From the NCBI GenBank assembly GCA_002309635.1, contig DBXO01000041.1, forward strand, positions 10,306 through 74,305: 64,000 nucleotides of DNA, read 5' to 3'. This DNA comes from Ruminococcus flavefaciens (lineage in GTDB: Bacteria > Bacillota > Clostridia > Oscillospirales > Ruminococcaceae). A program made the translations under genes and the position numbers. Within the stretch, counting starts at the first letter, position 1, and each line of letters starts with the position of its first letter. The notes beneath the pieces are model-generated. The model was not told the DNA's origin. It worked only from the letters and a program-made list of their open reading frames with translations, and did no database searches. Below, piece by piece: positions 40,788-50,055 of the stretch.

Positions 40788-43361
40788 ATGGCAGAAACTA
40801 AGAAAAAAACCGCGGCTTCAAAGGCAAAGAAGCCAGAGGCTCCAAAAAGGGAGCCGATAAAGAGCACCCCCAAGGCTGCTCCCCAGAACGAAAGCAACCA
40901 GCTATGGTCCATACTTCTCTTTGCAATGGGCATACTTACCGCCCTAATGGTACTTGTCAAGGGAACAAAGGGATGGCTCGCACTGCATAATCTTCTGCTG
41001 GGCTTTTTTGGCATAGCCGCATTTCTTATACCAGTAATACTGATATATACAGCTGTAAAGCTGGGAAGCGAACATTCCCAGAAGGACATCAGCGGCAGGA
41101 CTGTATGGTGTATCGCCATGATATTCCTTGCAAGCGCCGCATTTCAGATATTTGTTGAAGGACGTATCCCCGGAAGCACCATGAGCGGACACTTCAAGCT
41201 CCTTTACGAGGACGGCGCAAAGCTGAAAAGCGGCGGCGTGGCAAGCATGGTCATAGCAGGCCCCCTGCTGAAATACTTCGGCAAGCTTGGGGCAAGGCTC
41301 ATATCACTTGTTCTCTTCTTCGTATTCGGAATGCTCCTTTCAGGACGGGGACTAATAGAGTTCCTGAAAATGCTTGCAGCCCCATTCGTATTCATAGGAA
41401 GATGCTTCAACGGCCTGCAGAACATGCTCGTGGGCGGAGAATTCGTGGACGCCTTTGAGGACGATGTTGACGACGACAGAGCCAAAAAGGACTTTGACGC
41501 CGACCTTGAAGCCATAAATATGGCAAACACCCGCAAGGCAAGGCAGAAACCGTCGGAGAGAGCCGCTCAGAACAGAAAGGCCGTGGAATCACTGCCTGAT
41601 GACTATTTCATCGATATCCCCCTCCCCACCGACCACCTTATAGTACACGACAGCTGCGATGCCGGGGAAAGCGATAACACTGCAGACAAAGACACAGATA
41701 TAACGCCCGTCAGCGCACCCGAGCGCAAAAAAGCTCCCATTATCGTTGAAAACGATACAGAAGAGGAAGACATCACAGACGAGGGGCTCGAGCAGCTAAT
41801 AAGCAAGGCTGCCGACGGAAAGCCCGGTACTGCCGAGGAGGAAGACTTCTCAGAGGAGGAAGAGCCAGCCGAGGAAAAGCCTGTATACATACTCCCGCCC
41901 ATTGACATACTCACCCGCCCGGAGGTACGCACGAACCGTGCCGAAGCGGTCGAGGAAATGCGCGAAAAGGCAGACGTTATCAAGAACACACTTTCAAGCT
42001 TCGGCGTTGAGGTAAGGATAAAGGACATATTCAGAGGTCCCTCCATAACACGTTACGAAATACAGCCGGGTCCCGGCATCAAGGTCTCAAAGATAAAGGG
42101 ACTTGAGGACGATATAGCTCTCAGCCTTGCTGCGCAGGGCGTCCGCATAGAAGCGCCCGTACCCGGAAAAGCGGCTGTAGGCATCGAGATACCAAATCAG
42201 ACCAAAGATACCGTAACTCTCCGCGAGATGATAGCCTCTCCCGAATTCAGGGAGTCCAAAAGCAAGCTGACATTTGCAGTGGGCAAGGACATCACAGGCA
42301 ACATAATCCTCGGAGATATCGCAAAAATGCCTCATGTCATAATTGCAGGCACCACGGGCTCGGGCAAGTCGGTCTGCACCCGTTCTATTATAATGAGTAT
42401 ACTATACAATGCCACCCCAGACGAGGTGAAGCTCATACTTATAGACCCTAAGATAGTCGAATTCAAGATATTCGAGAATATCCCCCACCTTCTCATACCG
42501 ATAGTCACCGACTGCAAACGCGCCGCAGGCGCTCTTTGCTGGGCGGTCAACGAGATGATGAGGCGTTACAATATATTCGCAGAGGCCGGTGCAAACGACC
42601 TCCGCTCCTACAACGAGCTTGCAGAAGTTGACGGTGACCTCTCCCCCATGCCCCAGATAGTGGTCTTCATCGACGAGCTTGCCGATATGATGCTTGTTGC
42701 AGGCAAGGACGTTGAGGACTACATATGCCGTCTCGCACAGATGGGACGTGCTGCAGGAATGCACCTTGTAGTTGCAACACAGCGTCCTACGACCGATGTT
42801 ATCACCGGTCTTATCAAGGCAAATATCCCAAGCCGTATAGCTCTTTCCGTAAAGTCTCAGGTGGACTCGCGAACCATTATCGATATGGCGGGAGCCGACA
42901 AGCTCCTCGGAAACGGCGATATGCTGTATATGCCCATAGGCGCGGGAAAGCCCGTCCGTGTACAGGGCTGCTTCTCCTCAAACGAGGATATAGCCGAGAC
43001 TGTACGCTATATAAAGGCTCAGGGCGAGGTAAGATACGACCCGAATATCGCAAACGATGTGGAAATGTATTCAGCTCAGTCGCAGAACGGCTCTGCGGGA
43101 GCTGACAGCGGCGCTCCCGCAGGCGGCGGAAGTGACGAGGATATAGTGGAAGCGGCTATAAAGGTAGCCGTTGACGCAGGACAGCTCTCCACGTCTATGC
43201 TCCAGCGAAAGCTCAAGCTTGGCTATGCAAGAGCCGCAAGGATAATGGACGAGCTTGAAGAACGCGGAGTAATCGGCGCCAGCGAAGGCGCCAAGCCGCG
43301 AAAGGTGCTGATGTCGAAAATGCAGTACGACGAGTGGCGTCTCCGCCGAATGGACGAATAA
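40788..43361 (+). CDS. spoIIIE: DNA translocase FtsK/SpoIIIE
   Basis: Hexameric motor that pumps chromosome DNA through the division or sporulation septum. About 857 residues: four N-terminal membrane helices (about 38-200), a charged linker (220-400), the motor with Walker A AGTTGSGKSV and Walker B IVVFIDELADMM, and the winged-helix gamma domain (about 790-857, AGQLSTSMLQRKLKLGYARA) that reads KOPS/SRS. ATG 40788 with GGAGG is chosen; the frame open to 40686 overlaps tepA. With the spoIIA operon it supports sporulation ability. Confidence 0.95.
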   Translation: MAETKKKTAASKAKKPEAPKREPIKSTPKAAPQNESNQLWSILLFAMGILTALMVLVKGTKGWLALHNLLLGFFGIAAFLIPVILIYTAVKLGSEHSQKDISGRTVWCIAMIFLASAAFQIFVEGRIPGSTMSGHFKLLYEDGAKLKSGGVASMVIAGPLLKYFGKLGARLISLVLFFVFGMLLSGRGLIEFLKMLAAPFVFIGRCFNGLQNMLVGGEFVDAFEDDVDDDRAKKDFDADLEAINMANTRKARQKPSERAAQNRKAVESLPDDYFIDIPLPTDHLIVHDSCDAGESDNTADKDTDITPVSAPERKKAPIIVENDTEEEDITDEGLEQLISKAADGKPGTAEEEDFSEEEEPAEEKPVYILPPIDILTRPEVRTNRAEAVEEMREKADVIKNTLSSFGVEVRIKDIFRGPSITRYEIQPGPGIKVSKIKGLEDDIALSLAAQGVRIEAPVPGKAAVGIEIPNQTKDTVTLREMIASPEFRESKSKLTFAVGKDITGNIILGDIAKMPHVIIAGTTGSGKSVCTRSIIMSILYNATPDEVKLILIDPKIVEFKIFENIPHLLIPIVTDCKRAAGALCWAVNEMMRRYNIFAEAGANDLRSYNELAEVDGDLSPMPQIVVFIDELADMMLVAGKDVEDYICRLAQMGRAAGMHLVVATQRPTTDVITGLIKANIPSRIALSVKSQVDSRTIIDMAGADKLLGNGDMLYMPIGAGKPVRVQGCFSSNEDIAETVRYIKAQGEVRYDPNIANDVEMYSAQSQNGSAGADSGAPAGGGSDEDIVEAAIKVAVDAGQLSTSMLQRKLKLGYARAARIMDELEERGVIGASEGAKPRKVLMSKMQYDEWRLRRMDE

Positions 43362-43428
43362 ATCAGATTTCTGATCTCAGCAATCATTGATCAGTGTACA
43401 GCTAAGGGCTAAAAAAAGAGGTGATACC

Positions 43429-45408
43429 ATGTACGATGGCTTTCTTCCGACCACAAAAAAGGAAATGGACGAGCTTGGCATAGAGCAGTTCGATTTCATA
43501 TACATAACAGGGGACGCCTACGTTGATCACCCAAGCTTCGGAGCGGCTATCGTTACCCGTCTTATTGAGAGCATGGGCTTTACCGTAGGTATCATCTCCC
43601 AGCCCGACTGGCATACCGACCGTGACTTCCGGCGCTTCGGCGCACCTAAGTACGCTTTTTTCGTCACTGCAGGCAATATAGACTCAATGGTGGCTCACTA
43701 CACTGCCGCAAAGCGCAAGCGCTCCGACGACGCTTATACCGCAGGAGGTGTGGCAGGAAAACGCCCCGACCGTGCAGTGATCGTCTACTGTCAGAAGCTC
43801 CGCGAATACTTTGGTGACATTCCGATAGCTATAGGCGGACTGGAGGCTTCTCTGCGGCGTTTCGCCCACTATGACTACTGGGACGACGCTGTGCGCCCCT
43901 CAGTGCTTCTTGACAGCGGTGCTGATATCCTCATGTACGGAATGGGAGAGCATCAGGTGCAGGAGCTCTGCACACGTCTCGCAGACGGCGAAAATATCCG
44001 GGATATCCACGATATCCGCGGCACCTGCTACCTTACGGAGCCTGTGAACACTCCCCTCGGAGCCGCACAGTGCCCCTCTTTTGAACAGGTCCGCGACAAC
44101 AAGGTGGAATACGCAAAAGCGGTTAAGATACAGTACGACTGGCAGGACGAGGTCTACGGAAAGACCATAATACAGCGTCACGGCAGGCATATGCTGGTAC
44201 AGCTGCCCCCTGCCTACAGTCTTACCACAGAGGAGCTGGATCACATCTACTCCCTTCCATACACAAGGGCGATACATCCGTCCTATGAGGCTCTCGGCGG
44301 AGTTCCGGGCATCGAGGAGGTAAGGTTCTCCATAACACATAACCGCGGCTGCTTCGGCTACTGTAATTTCTGCTCCATAGCCCTTCATCAGGGCAGACGG
44401 ATAACCGTGCGCAGCGTGGAGTCCGTACTCGCGGAGGCAGAGCGTATCACGAAAATGCCTGATTTCAAGGGCTATATACACGACGTAGGCGGTCCTACTG
44501 CCGACTTCCGCCGCCCCTCCTGCGACAAGCAGCTCTCCAAAGGGCTGTGCATGGGCAAGAAATGTCTCGCTCCCACCCCCTGTCCCGCCCTTAAGGTAGA
44601 CCACACCGAGTACCTTTCAATGCTCAGGAAAATACGCAAAGTAAAGGGCGTGAAAAGGGTATTTATCCGCTCGGGAATACGCTACGACTACCTTATCGAG
44701 GACAAGGACGACGAGTTCATGAAGGAGCTCATAATGCACCACGTAAGCGGTCAGCTTAAGGTCGCTCCCGAGCACTGCTCCGCGGTAGTGCTCGATAAAA
44801 TGGGCAAGCCCCATATAGAAGCCTACAAGCGCTTTCAGAAGCGCTTTTACGAAATAACCAAGAGCATGGGCAAGGAGCAGTACCTTGTCCCCTACCTAAT
44901 GTCCTCCCACCCCGGCAGTACCCTAAACGAGGCGATAGACCTTGCTTTGTTCCTGAAAGAGAACAGGATACGCCCCGAGCAGGTTCAGGACTTTTATCCC
45001 ACCCCGGGTACTATATCCACGGCGATGTTCTATACAGAGCTCGACCCGTATACCCTTGAAAAGGTATATGTTCCGAAAACTCCAAGGGAAAAGGCTATGC
45101 AGCGTGCGCTGCTCCAGTACTTCCGGCCGCAGAACAGAGAAATAGTCCTCGAAGCCCTCAAAGCCGCAGGACGGCGGGACCTTATCGGTTCGTCACCCAG
45201 GTGCCTTATCGAAGGCGACTCACACGGACAGGGCAATACTTCCCGAAAGGGCGGTGACAAGTCACGGCAAGATACTTCAAAGACACAGAAAGCTTCGTTC
45301 AGGCAGCAGGAGAGAAATACAAGCTCACCACGTACCAGAAACAGCTCCTTCGCGAGCTCGCAGAAAACCGTGAAAAAGAACGGAAAGAACGTAAAAAGAA
45401 AGCACTGA
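43429..45408 (+). CDS. YgiQ family radical SAM protein
   Basis: About 659 residues. An N-terminal B12-binding-like domain (FIYITGDAYVDHPSFGAAIV) and radical SAM core with NRGCFGYCNFCSIA (CxxxCxxC), then the YgiQ C-terminal region, ending in a basic low-complexity tail (SQKTVKKNGKNVKRKH). ATG 43429 follows AGAGGTG. Function of the family is not settled. The last 150 bp also carry the reading frame of the next gene's N-terminus, see the MBL entry. Confidence 0.9.
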   Translation: MYDGFLPTTKKEMDELGIEQFDFIYITGDAYVDHPSFGAAIVTRLIESMGFTVGIISQPDWHTDRDFRRFGAPKYAFFVTAGNIDSMVAHYTAAKRKRSDDAYTAGGVAGKRPDRAVIVYCQKLREYFGDIPIAIGGLEASLRRFAHYDYWDDAVRPSVLLDSGADILMYGMGEHQVQELCTRLADGENIRDIHDIRGTCYLTEPVNTPLGAAQCPSFEQVRDNKVEYAKAVKIQYDWQDEVYGKTIIQRHGRHMLVQLPPAYSLTTEELDHIYSLPYTRAIHPSYEALGGVPGIEEVRFSITHNRGCFGYCNFCSIALHQGRRITVRSVESVLAEAERITKMPDFKGYIHDVGGPTADFRRPSCDKQLSKGLCMGKKCLAPTPCPALKVDHTEYLSMLRKIRKVKGVKRVFIRSGIRYDYLIEDKDDEFMKELIMHHVSGQLKVAPEHCSAVVLDKMGKPHIEAYKRFQKRFYEITKSMGKEQYLVPYLMSSHPGSTLNEAIDLALFLKENRIRPEQVQDFYPTPGTISTAMFYTELDPYTLEKVYVPKTPREKAMQRALLQYFRPQNREIVLEALKAAGRRDLIGSSPRCLIEGDSHGQGNTSRKGGDKSRQDTSKTQKASFRQQERNTSSPRTRNSSFASSQKTVKKNGKNVKRKH

Positions 45409-45419
45409 GGGATCTCGGT

Positions 45420-46274
45420 CTGCTGCTGGTCATAGCGATACTGCTCTTTGCAGGATGGTGGTACTTCCGCAGACCGCGGCATACATTTCCTGATGAAGAC
45501 AAGCTGGTAATGCACTTCATCGACGTGGGTCAGGGCGACTGCACATTTATCGCTGCAAACGGCGTGACTATGCTCGTTGACTGCGGCGAATACGCCGTAT
45601 CCTCCGATGTAGTCAGCTACCTTCGCAGTCTCGGCGTGGGAAAACTTGACTACCTTATAGCAACTCACCCCCATTCCGACCACATGGGCGGCATGGCGCG
45701 TATCATAGATACCTTTGATATCGGCGAAGTGATAATACCTCACGTTCCAGATGAGCAGCTCCCCACAGCGGTATTCTTCGACAAGTTCCTTGAGAGCTGC
45801 GAGGCAAAAAAGCTTGGTATACGTGAAGCCGGTGCGGGAGACGTACTTGAACTCGGCAAAGCAAGAGCAATGATAATAGCTCCCGACGGCAGTTTCCATG
45901 AGGACGTCAACAATTATTCGATCGGCATGCTTATCGACCACGGTGAAAACAGCTTTCTCCTCACGGGCGACGCAGAGGCTGAAGCGGAATACTCCATGCT
46001 TGCAGGCGACAGGCTCAAAAAAGTGACCCTGTACAAGGCGGGACATCACGGCAGCTCCTATTCATCGACCACGGGATTTCTCGATATGATACGTCCGCAG
46101 ACAGCCGTCATATCCTGCGGAGCCGACAATGCCTACGGTCACCCCGCAGAAAGCACAATAGAAAGGCTAAGCAGCTATACCGACAAGATATACCGCACTG
46201 ATATAAGCGGTAATATAGTTTTTGAATCCGACGGCAGCAATCTGTCGGTAAAGACCGAAAGGAACGAAAAATGA
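45420..46274 (+). CDS. Membrane-anchored ComEC/Rec2-like MBL-fold hydrolase
   Basis: Metallo-beta-lactamase fold hydrolase with ATHPHSDHMGGM (metal site HxHxDH) and GHHGSSYSS, the ComEC C-terminal type. The first ATG (45510) begins at MHFIDVGQGDC, but the frame remains open upstream to 45258 and encodes a transmembrane helix (LLLVIAILLFAGWWYF) behind a basic stretch. CTG 45420 lies 8 nt after GAGGGA and is a plausible start, which retains the anchor; no ATG, GTG or TTG exists further up in frame. The 3' end overlaps the DUF3006 gene by four bases (ATGA). Acts outside the cell; DNA or phosphodiester substrate is unproven. Confidence 0.83.
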   Translation: MLLVIAILLFAGWWYFRRPRHTFPDEDKLVMHFIDVGQGDCTFIAANGVTMLVDCGEYAVSSDVVSYLRSLGVGKLDYLIATHPHSDHMGGMARIIDTFDIGEVIIPHVPDEQLPTAVFFDKFLESCEAKKLGIREAGAGDVLELGKARAMIIAPDGSFHEDVNNYSIGMLIDHGENSFLLTGDAEAEAEYSMLAGDRLKKVTLYKAGHHGSSYSSTTGFLDMIRPQTAVISCGADNAYGHPAESTIERLSSYTDKIYRTDISGNIVFESDGSNLSVKTERNEK

Positions 46275-46486
46275 CTGTTATAGACAGGTTTGAGGGCGAC
46301 AAAGCCGTCCTTGAAACGGAAAAGGGCATGGTAACGATCCTCAGGAGCAGCCTCCCCGCGGGAGCCGCCGAGGGCGATGTGATCGTACTCAGAAACGGTT
46401 CATACCTCACAGACAAGAAAGCCACGGCAGAACGGCGCAGACAGATCCGCTCAAAACTGCGAAGACTCATAAAGGAAGAAAGATAA
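46271..46486 (+). CDS. DUF3006 domain protein
   Basis: 71 residues. VIDRFEGDKAVLETEKG, LPAGAAEGDVI and the C-terminal ERRRQIRSKLRRLIKEE match DUF3006 proteins, which commonly travel with ComEC-like MBL hydrolases, as here. Start overlaps the MBL stop (ATGA), and its stop overlaps the next ATG. Function unknown. Confidence 0.85.
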   Translation: MTVIDRFEGDKAVLETEKGMVTILRSSLPAGAAEGDVIVLRNGSYLTDKKATAERRRQIRSKLRRLIKEER

Positions 46487-47703
46487 TGACAGATATCATA
46501 ATGATCGGCGGCGGCGCAGCAGGCTGCTTTGCAGCCGTTCACGCAGCGCGGTTCGGAAAGACCGTACTGCTGTTTGAAAAGAACGACAGACTGGGCAGAA
46601 AGCTCCGCATAACTGGCAAGGGCCGCTGCAATGTCACCAATAACAGCTCCACAGAGGAGCATATGAAGAATATACCCGTAAATCCGCGGTTCATGTACAG
46701 TTCATTTGCAAATTTCGACGCGGAGAGCACCATGAGCTTCTTTGAGGAGCTCGGAGTGCCCCTTAAGACCGAGCGCGGCAACAGGGTTTTTCCCGTCAGC
46801 GACAGGGCTGACGATATCGCCGACGCCCTTGCAGCGGAAATGAAAAGACTTGGGGTCAAGGTAATAAACAAGCGGGTAACGAAGATACTCACAGAAAACG
46901 GAGCTGTCTGCGGAGTTTCCGCAGGCGGTGAGGAATACCGCTCACAGGCCGTGCTCATAGCCTGCGGCGGAAAGTCCTATCCCGCAACCGGCTCCACAGG
47001 CGACGGTTATGCCCTCGCGGAAGCTCTCGGACATACGGTAACGGAGCTCAAACCGAGCCTTGTTCCCCTTGTCTCCCCCGACAAGTACTGTGCGGAGATG
47101 ATGGGACTTTCGCTCCGGAACGTAAGGCTCCACCTAATGGACGGCAGCAAGTGCATATACACCGAGCAGGGCGAAATGCTCTTCACTCACTTCGGCGTTT
47201 CGGGACCTCTTGTGCTCAGCGCAAGCTCCCATATAAGGAACATGCAGCAAGGCAGATACAGGCTCATGATAGACCTTAAGCCCGCCCTGTCACCCGAACA
47301 GCTCGACGCCCGTATACAGCGCGACTTCGCTGAAAACCTCAACCGCGACTTTCAGAACGGCATACGGAAGCTGCTCCCCGCAAAGCTCATACCCGTTGCG
47401 GTAAAGCTGTCGGGAATATCTCCCGAGCAGAAAATAAACGGCATAACCAGGGAAGAACGTCGGAAATTCGGAGAGCTGCTGAAAGCCTTCCCCGTAAGGG
47501 TATCTGGGTTCAGACCCATAGATGAAGCCATAATCACAAGCGGCGGGATCTCAGCAAAGGAGATAAACCCGAAAACTATGGAATCCAGACTCGTAAGCGG
47601 TCTGTACTTTGCAGGCGAGGTAATAGACGTGGATGCCTACACAGGCGGCTTCAACTTACAGATAGCATTTTCAACGGCTTATACAGCCGCACTGAATATG
47701 TGA
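46486..47703 (+). CDS. HI0933/YhiN family flavoprotein
   Basis: FAD-dependent oxidoreductase-like protein of 405 residues. MIGGGAAGCFAAVHAAR (dinucleotide-binding), LRITGKGRCNVTNNS (family motif), and VDAYTGGFNLQIAFSTAYTA at the C-terminus. Substrate unknown; annotated BaiN-like in many genomes. Starts in the TAATG overlap with the DUF3006 gene, so the MBL, DUF3006 and flavoprotein genes form one unit. Confidence 0.9.
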   Translation: MTDIIMIGGGAAGCFAAVHAARFGKTVLLFEKNDRLGRKLRITGKGRCNVTNNSSTEEHMKNIPVNPRFMYSSFANFDAESTMSFFEELGVPLKTERGNRVFPVSDRADDIADALAAEMKRLGVKVINKRVTKILTENGAVCGVSAGGEEYRSQAVLIACGGKSYPATGSTGDGYALAEALGHTVTELKPSLVPLVSPDKYCAEMMGLSLRNVRLHLMDGSKCIYTEQGEMLFTHFGVSGPLVLSASSHIRNMQQGRYRLMIDLKPALSPEQLDARIQRDFAENLNRDFQNGIRKLLPAKLIPVAVKLSGISPEQKINGITREERRKFGELLKAFPVRVSGFRPIDEAIITSGGISAKEINPKTMESRLVSGLYFAGEVIDVDAYTGGFNLQIAFSTAYTAALNM

Positions 47704-47813
47704 ATCAGGAGCTAAGATCTAAAAACTGAGGAATTATGGCTGACCGCCATATTAAACTATAGGGGCTGATGCCTGCATCGCCCAGAAAACAATGATATAA
47801 GGAAGGAATCAAT

Positions 47814-48173
47814 ATGGGGTGTTTAGGTAATTTATTATGGCTGATATTCGGCGGCTTTTTCAGCGGTCTCAGCTGGCTGGCAATCGGCCTGCTTTGGTGT
47901 ATAACCATAGTGGGGATACCGATAGGAAAGCAGTGCTTCAAAATGGCAAAGCTGACCTTTGCTCCGTTCGGAAAAACAGTGGAATACGGAGGCGGTCCCG
48001 TCCGGCTGCTTATCAACATACTGTGGCTCATCTTCGGCGGACTCGCCATGGCAGCGGAGTTCGCAGTATTCGGTCTGCTGCTCTGCATAAGTATAATAGG
48101 CATACCCTTCGGCATGCAGATGTTCAAGCTTGCAAAGCTTGCTCTCATGCCCTTCGGCGCGGAAGTGAAGTAA
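47814..48173 (+). CDS. YccF family membrane protein
   Basis: 119 residues arranged as two homologous halves: GNLLWLIFGGFFSGLSWLAI ... GIPIGKQCFKMAKLTFAPFG and NILWLIFGGLAMAAEFAVF ... GIPFGMQMFKLAKLALMPFG. Four transmembrane helices. YccF family of unknown function. AAGGAAGG before ATG. Confidence 0.9.
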   Translation: MGCLGNLLWLIFGGFFSGLSWLAIGLLWCITIVGIPIGKQCFKMAKLTFAPFGKTVEYGGGPVRLLINILWLIFGGLAMAAEFAVFGLLLCISIIGIPFGMQMFKLAKLALMPFGAEVK

Positions 48174-48198
48174 TACTGTTGAAACAAGGAGCGTTATC

Positions 48199-48684
48199 AT
48201 GAAAGGAACGTTTTTTGCAGTCTTTGCTGCACTGTTTGCCGCTTTTACGGTCTCATGCAGCGATACTGTGGGAAAAGCTGACAAACCAGCGGCAGATGTT
48301 ACAACGACAGCTGCGGAGACAGCGACGGAAAGCACAGGCACTGCAACAAAAAGTACATCACGTCCGGATATTTATGCCATTCCCGCAGACGTCGCCGAAT
48401 CTGACGGCATAATAGAGCCGCTGGACGCCAATGAACTCATAACGAAGCTGTCTTTCCTGCACTATGACATGACACTTGATGAAATAACCGATGTTTTCGG
48501 AAAGGAACCGCAGCTTAGCGGCTCCGGCGTACCTATTTTCACGTATTACAGCGGCGATATCGCCATAAAATTATGGGGCCCCACTCTATGGCAGGCAGCA
48601 GTTGTATTCCGTGACCAGTTTTTAGCCTTAGACATAGGCGCTCCGCCGACTTATAAAATGGCTGAGTCCGGGCAGGAGCCATGA
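48199..48684 (+). CDS. Putative lipoprotein, unknown function
   Basis: 161 residues. Signal peptide with lipobox FTVSC (Cys 20), a Thr/Ala-rich spacer (about 30-55), then a globular domain of 95 residues (LSFLHYDMTLDEITDVFGKE, PIFTYYSGDIAIKLWGP) that resembles small outer-facing lipoprotein domains without a firm family. Ends in an ATGA overlap with the following membrane gene. Confidence 0.72.
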   Translation: MKGTFFAVFAALFAAFTVSCSDTVGKADKPAADVTTTAAETATESTGTATKSTSRPDIYAIPADVAESDGIIEPLDANELITKLSFLHYDMTLDEITDVFGKEPQLSGSGVPIFTYYSGDIAIKLWGPTLWQAAVVFRDQFLALDIGAPPTYKMAESGQEP

Positions 48685-49202
48685 AAATAAATTATTCGCG
48701 GACGCTGTTCCGCTATGCATTTGAATTCACAGCCGCAGGCTTTGTCGGCTGGATATATGAGGTAGTAACGGTATGGATACTGTTTCACCGCTTTGAAAAC
48801 CGCGGTATGCTCCACCTGCCGATAATACCCATTTACTCGTTCGGAGCCTTCATGCTCCTTGCAATACTGCGGAAAAAGAGAACTCCCCTTTTCATATTCG
48901 CAGCCGCAGCGGTCATAACCACCGTATTCGAGCTGGCTGCCTCGTATCTGCTGGAATTTATATTCCACGATCAGTTCTGGACATACGAGGGCTGGTACTT
49001 TTCAATACTTGACAGGTCAAGCCTCATATCCAGCTCTATATTCGGCATTATGGCTGTAGCATATTTCTATATGCTCCGACCTCTGTCAAAAAAGGTGAGC
49101 GAAAAGCTCCCCGAGGCTGCATGCTTCGGCACGGGACTTTTCCTCACAGCGGCGATACTCACGGATACTGTCATATCCATTGCCGGAAATCTCAGCCAAT
49201 AA
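48681..49202 (+). CDS. CmpB-type putative ABC-transporter permease (PF06541-like)
   Basis: 173 residues with about five transmembrane helices. FTAAGFVGWIYEVVTVWILF, LPIIPIYSFGAF and ELAASYLLEFIF ... FWTYEGW match the CmpB-like family. No ATPase partner nearby, and the transporter label is uncertain. Translationally coupled to the lipoprotein gene. Confidence 0.78.
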   Translation: MKINYSRTLFRYAFEFTAAGFVGWIYEVVTVWILFHRFENRGMLHLPIIPIYSFGAFMLLAILRKKRTPLFIFAAAAVITTVFELAASYLLEFIFHDQFWTYEGWYFSILDRSSLISSSIFGIMAVAYFYMLRPLSKKVSEKLPEAACFGTGLFLTAAILTDTVISIAGNLSQ

Positions 49203-49236
49203 AGGGCATCTGCCCATAAATAAAGGAGTTTTACCA

Positions 49237-49899
49237 ATGAAAACCATCAACATCGCAATCGACGGACCTGCAGGCGCAGGCAAAAGCACTATCGCCAAAA
49301 TGGTCTCAAAGCAGCTTGGCTACATCTATGTAGACACAGGCGCTCTTTACCGTACCATCGCCCTCTACATAACAGAAAACAAGATAGCGGACAAGGATAT
49401 CGAGACCTCTCTCGAGAAAGCAAAGGTCTCCCTCAGATTCATAGACGGCGCACAGAGAGTATTCCTCGGAAAAAGAGACGTTTCCGACCTTATAAGAACT
49501 CCCGAGATATCCATGGCAGCCTCCCGCACCTCGGCTATACCCGCTGTAAGAGAGTATCTCTTTGAAACTCAGCAGAAAATAGCCCGCGAAAACAACGTTA
49601 TCATGGACGGCAGAGACATCGGAACGGTAGTCCTCCCGGATGCAGACGTGAAAATATTCCTCACAGCCTCCGCAGAGGAGCGTGCCAACCGCCGCTACAA
49701 GGAGCTTCTTGAGAAGCCCGGCTGCCCTTCATATCAGGAGATACTCGACGATATAATCAAGCGTGACTATCAGGATATGCACCGCGAGACCTCTCCCCTC
49801 AAGCAGGCTGAGGACGCTGTCCTTGTGGACACCACTGAGCTGAATTTAGAGGAATCGGCAGCTGCCATCGTAAAGATAATAAAAGAAAAGATAGATTAA
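49237..49899 (+). CDS. cmk: Cytidylate kinase
   Basis: Phosphorylates CMP and dCMP. 220 residues with P-loop DGPAGAGKST (residues 9-18), GALYRTIA, GRDIGTVVLPDADVK (nucleotide-binding) and the LID region ASAEERANRRYKE. ATG 49237 with AAAGGAG upstream. cmk-plsC-ispH/rpsA is a common cluster in Clostridia. Confidence 0.96.
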   Translation: MKTINIAIDGPAGAGKSTIAKMVSKQLGYIYVDTGALYRTIALYITENKIADKDIETSLEKAKVSLRFIDGAQRVFLGKRDVSDLIRTPEISMAASRTSAIPAVREYLFETQQKIARENNVIMDGRDIGTVVLPDADVKIFLTASAEERANRRYKELLEKPGCPSYQEILDDIIKRDYQDMHRETSPLKQAEDAVLVDTTELNLEESAAAIVKIIKEKID

Positions 49900-50055
49900 T
49901 TGATATTGTTTTCAGAAGAGCAGTCTCTGAGGATATCACGTTCACAGACGAGCTTTTCAGGGCTATACTCAGAAGCGCCGGCAGCTGTTATGAAGCAGCT
50001 GCACCGTTTCCGCAGACGAGGAAAGCTGATATAGCAATTTCAGAGGTGAGACATT
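49900..50055 (+). other. Gap between cmk and plsC with coding-like remnant
   Basis: 156 bp. One frame (from 49899) runs open into plsC and reads like protein (SEDITFTDELFRAILRSAG) but lacks a start codon and ribosome-binding site. It may be the remains of a gene or chance. No promoter found here. Confidence 0.25.

Noticed and set aside
44900..46049. Long open frame antisense to ygiQ and the MBL gene
   Set aside because: Both sense genes carry clear catalytic motifs in this stretch; the antisense frame has none.
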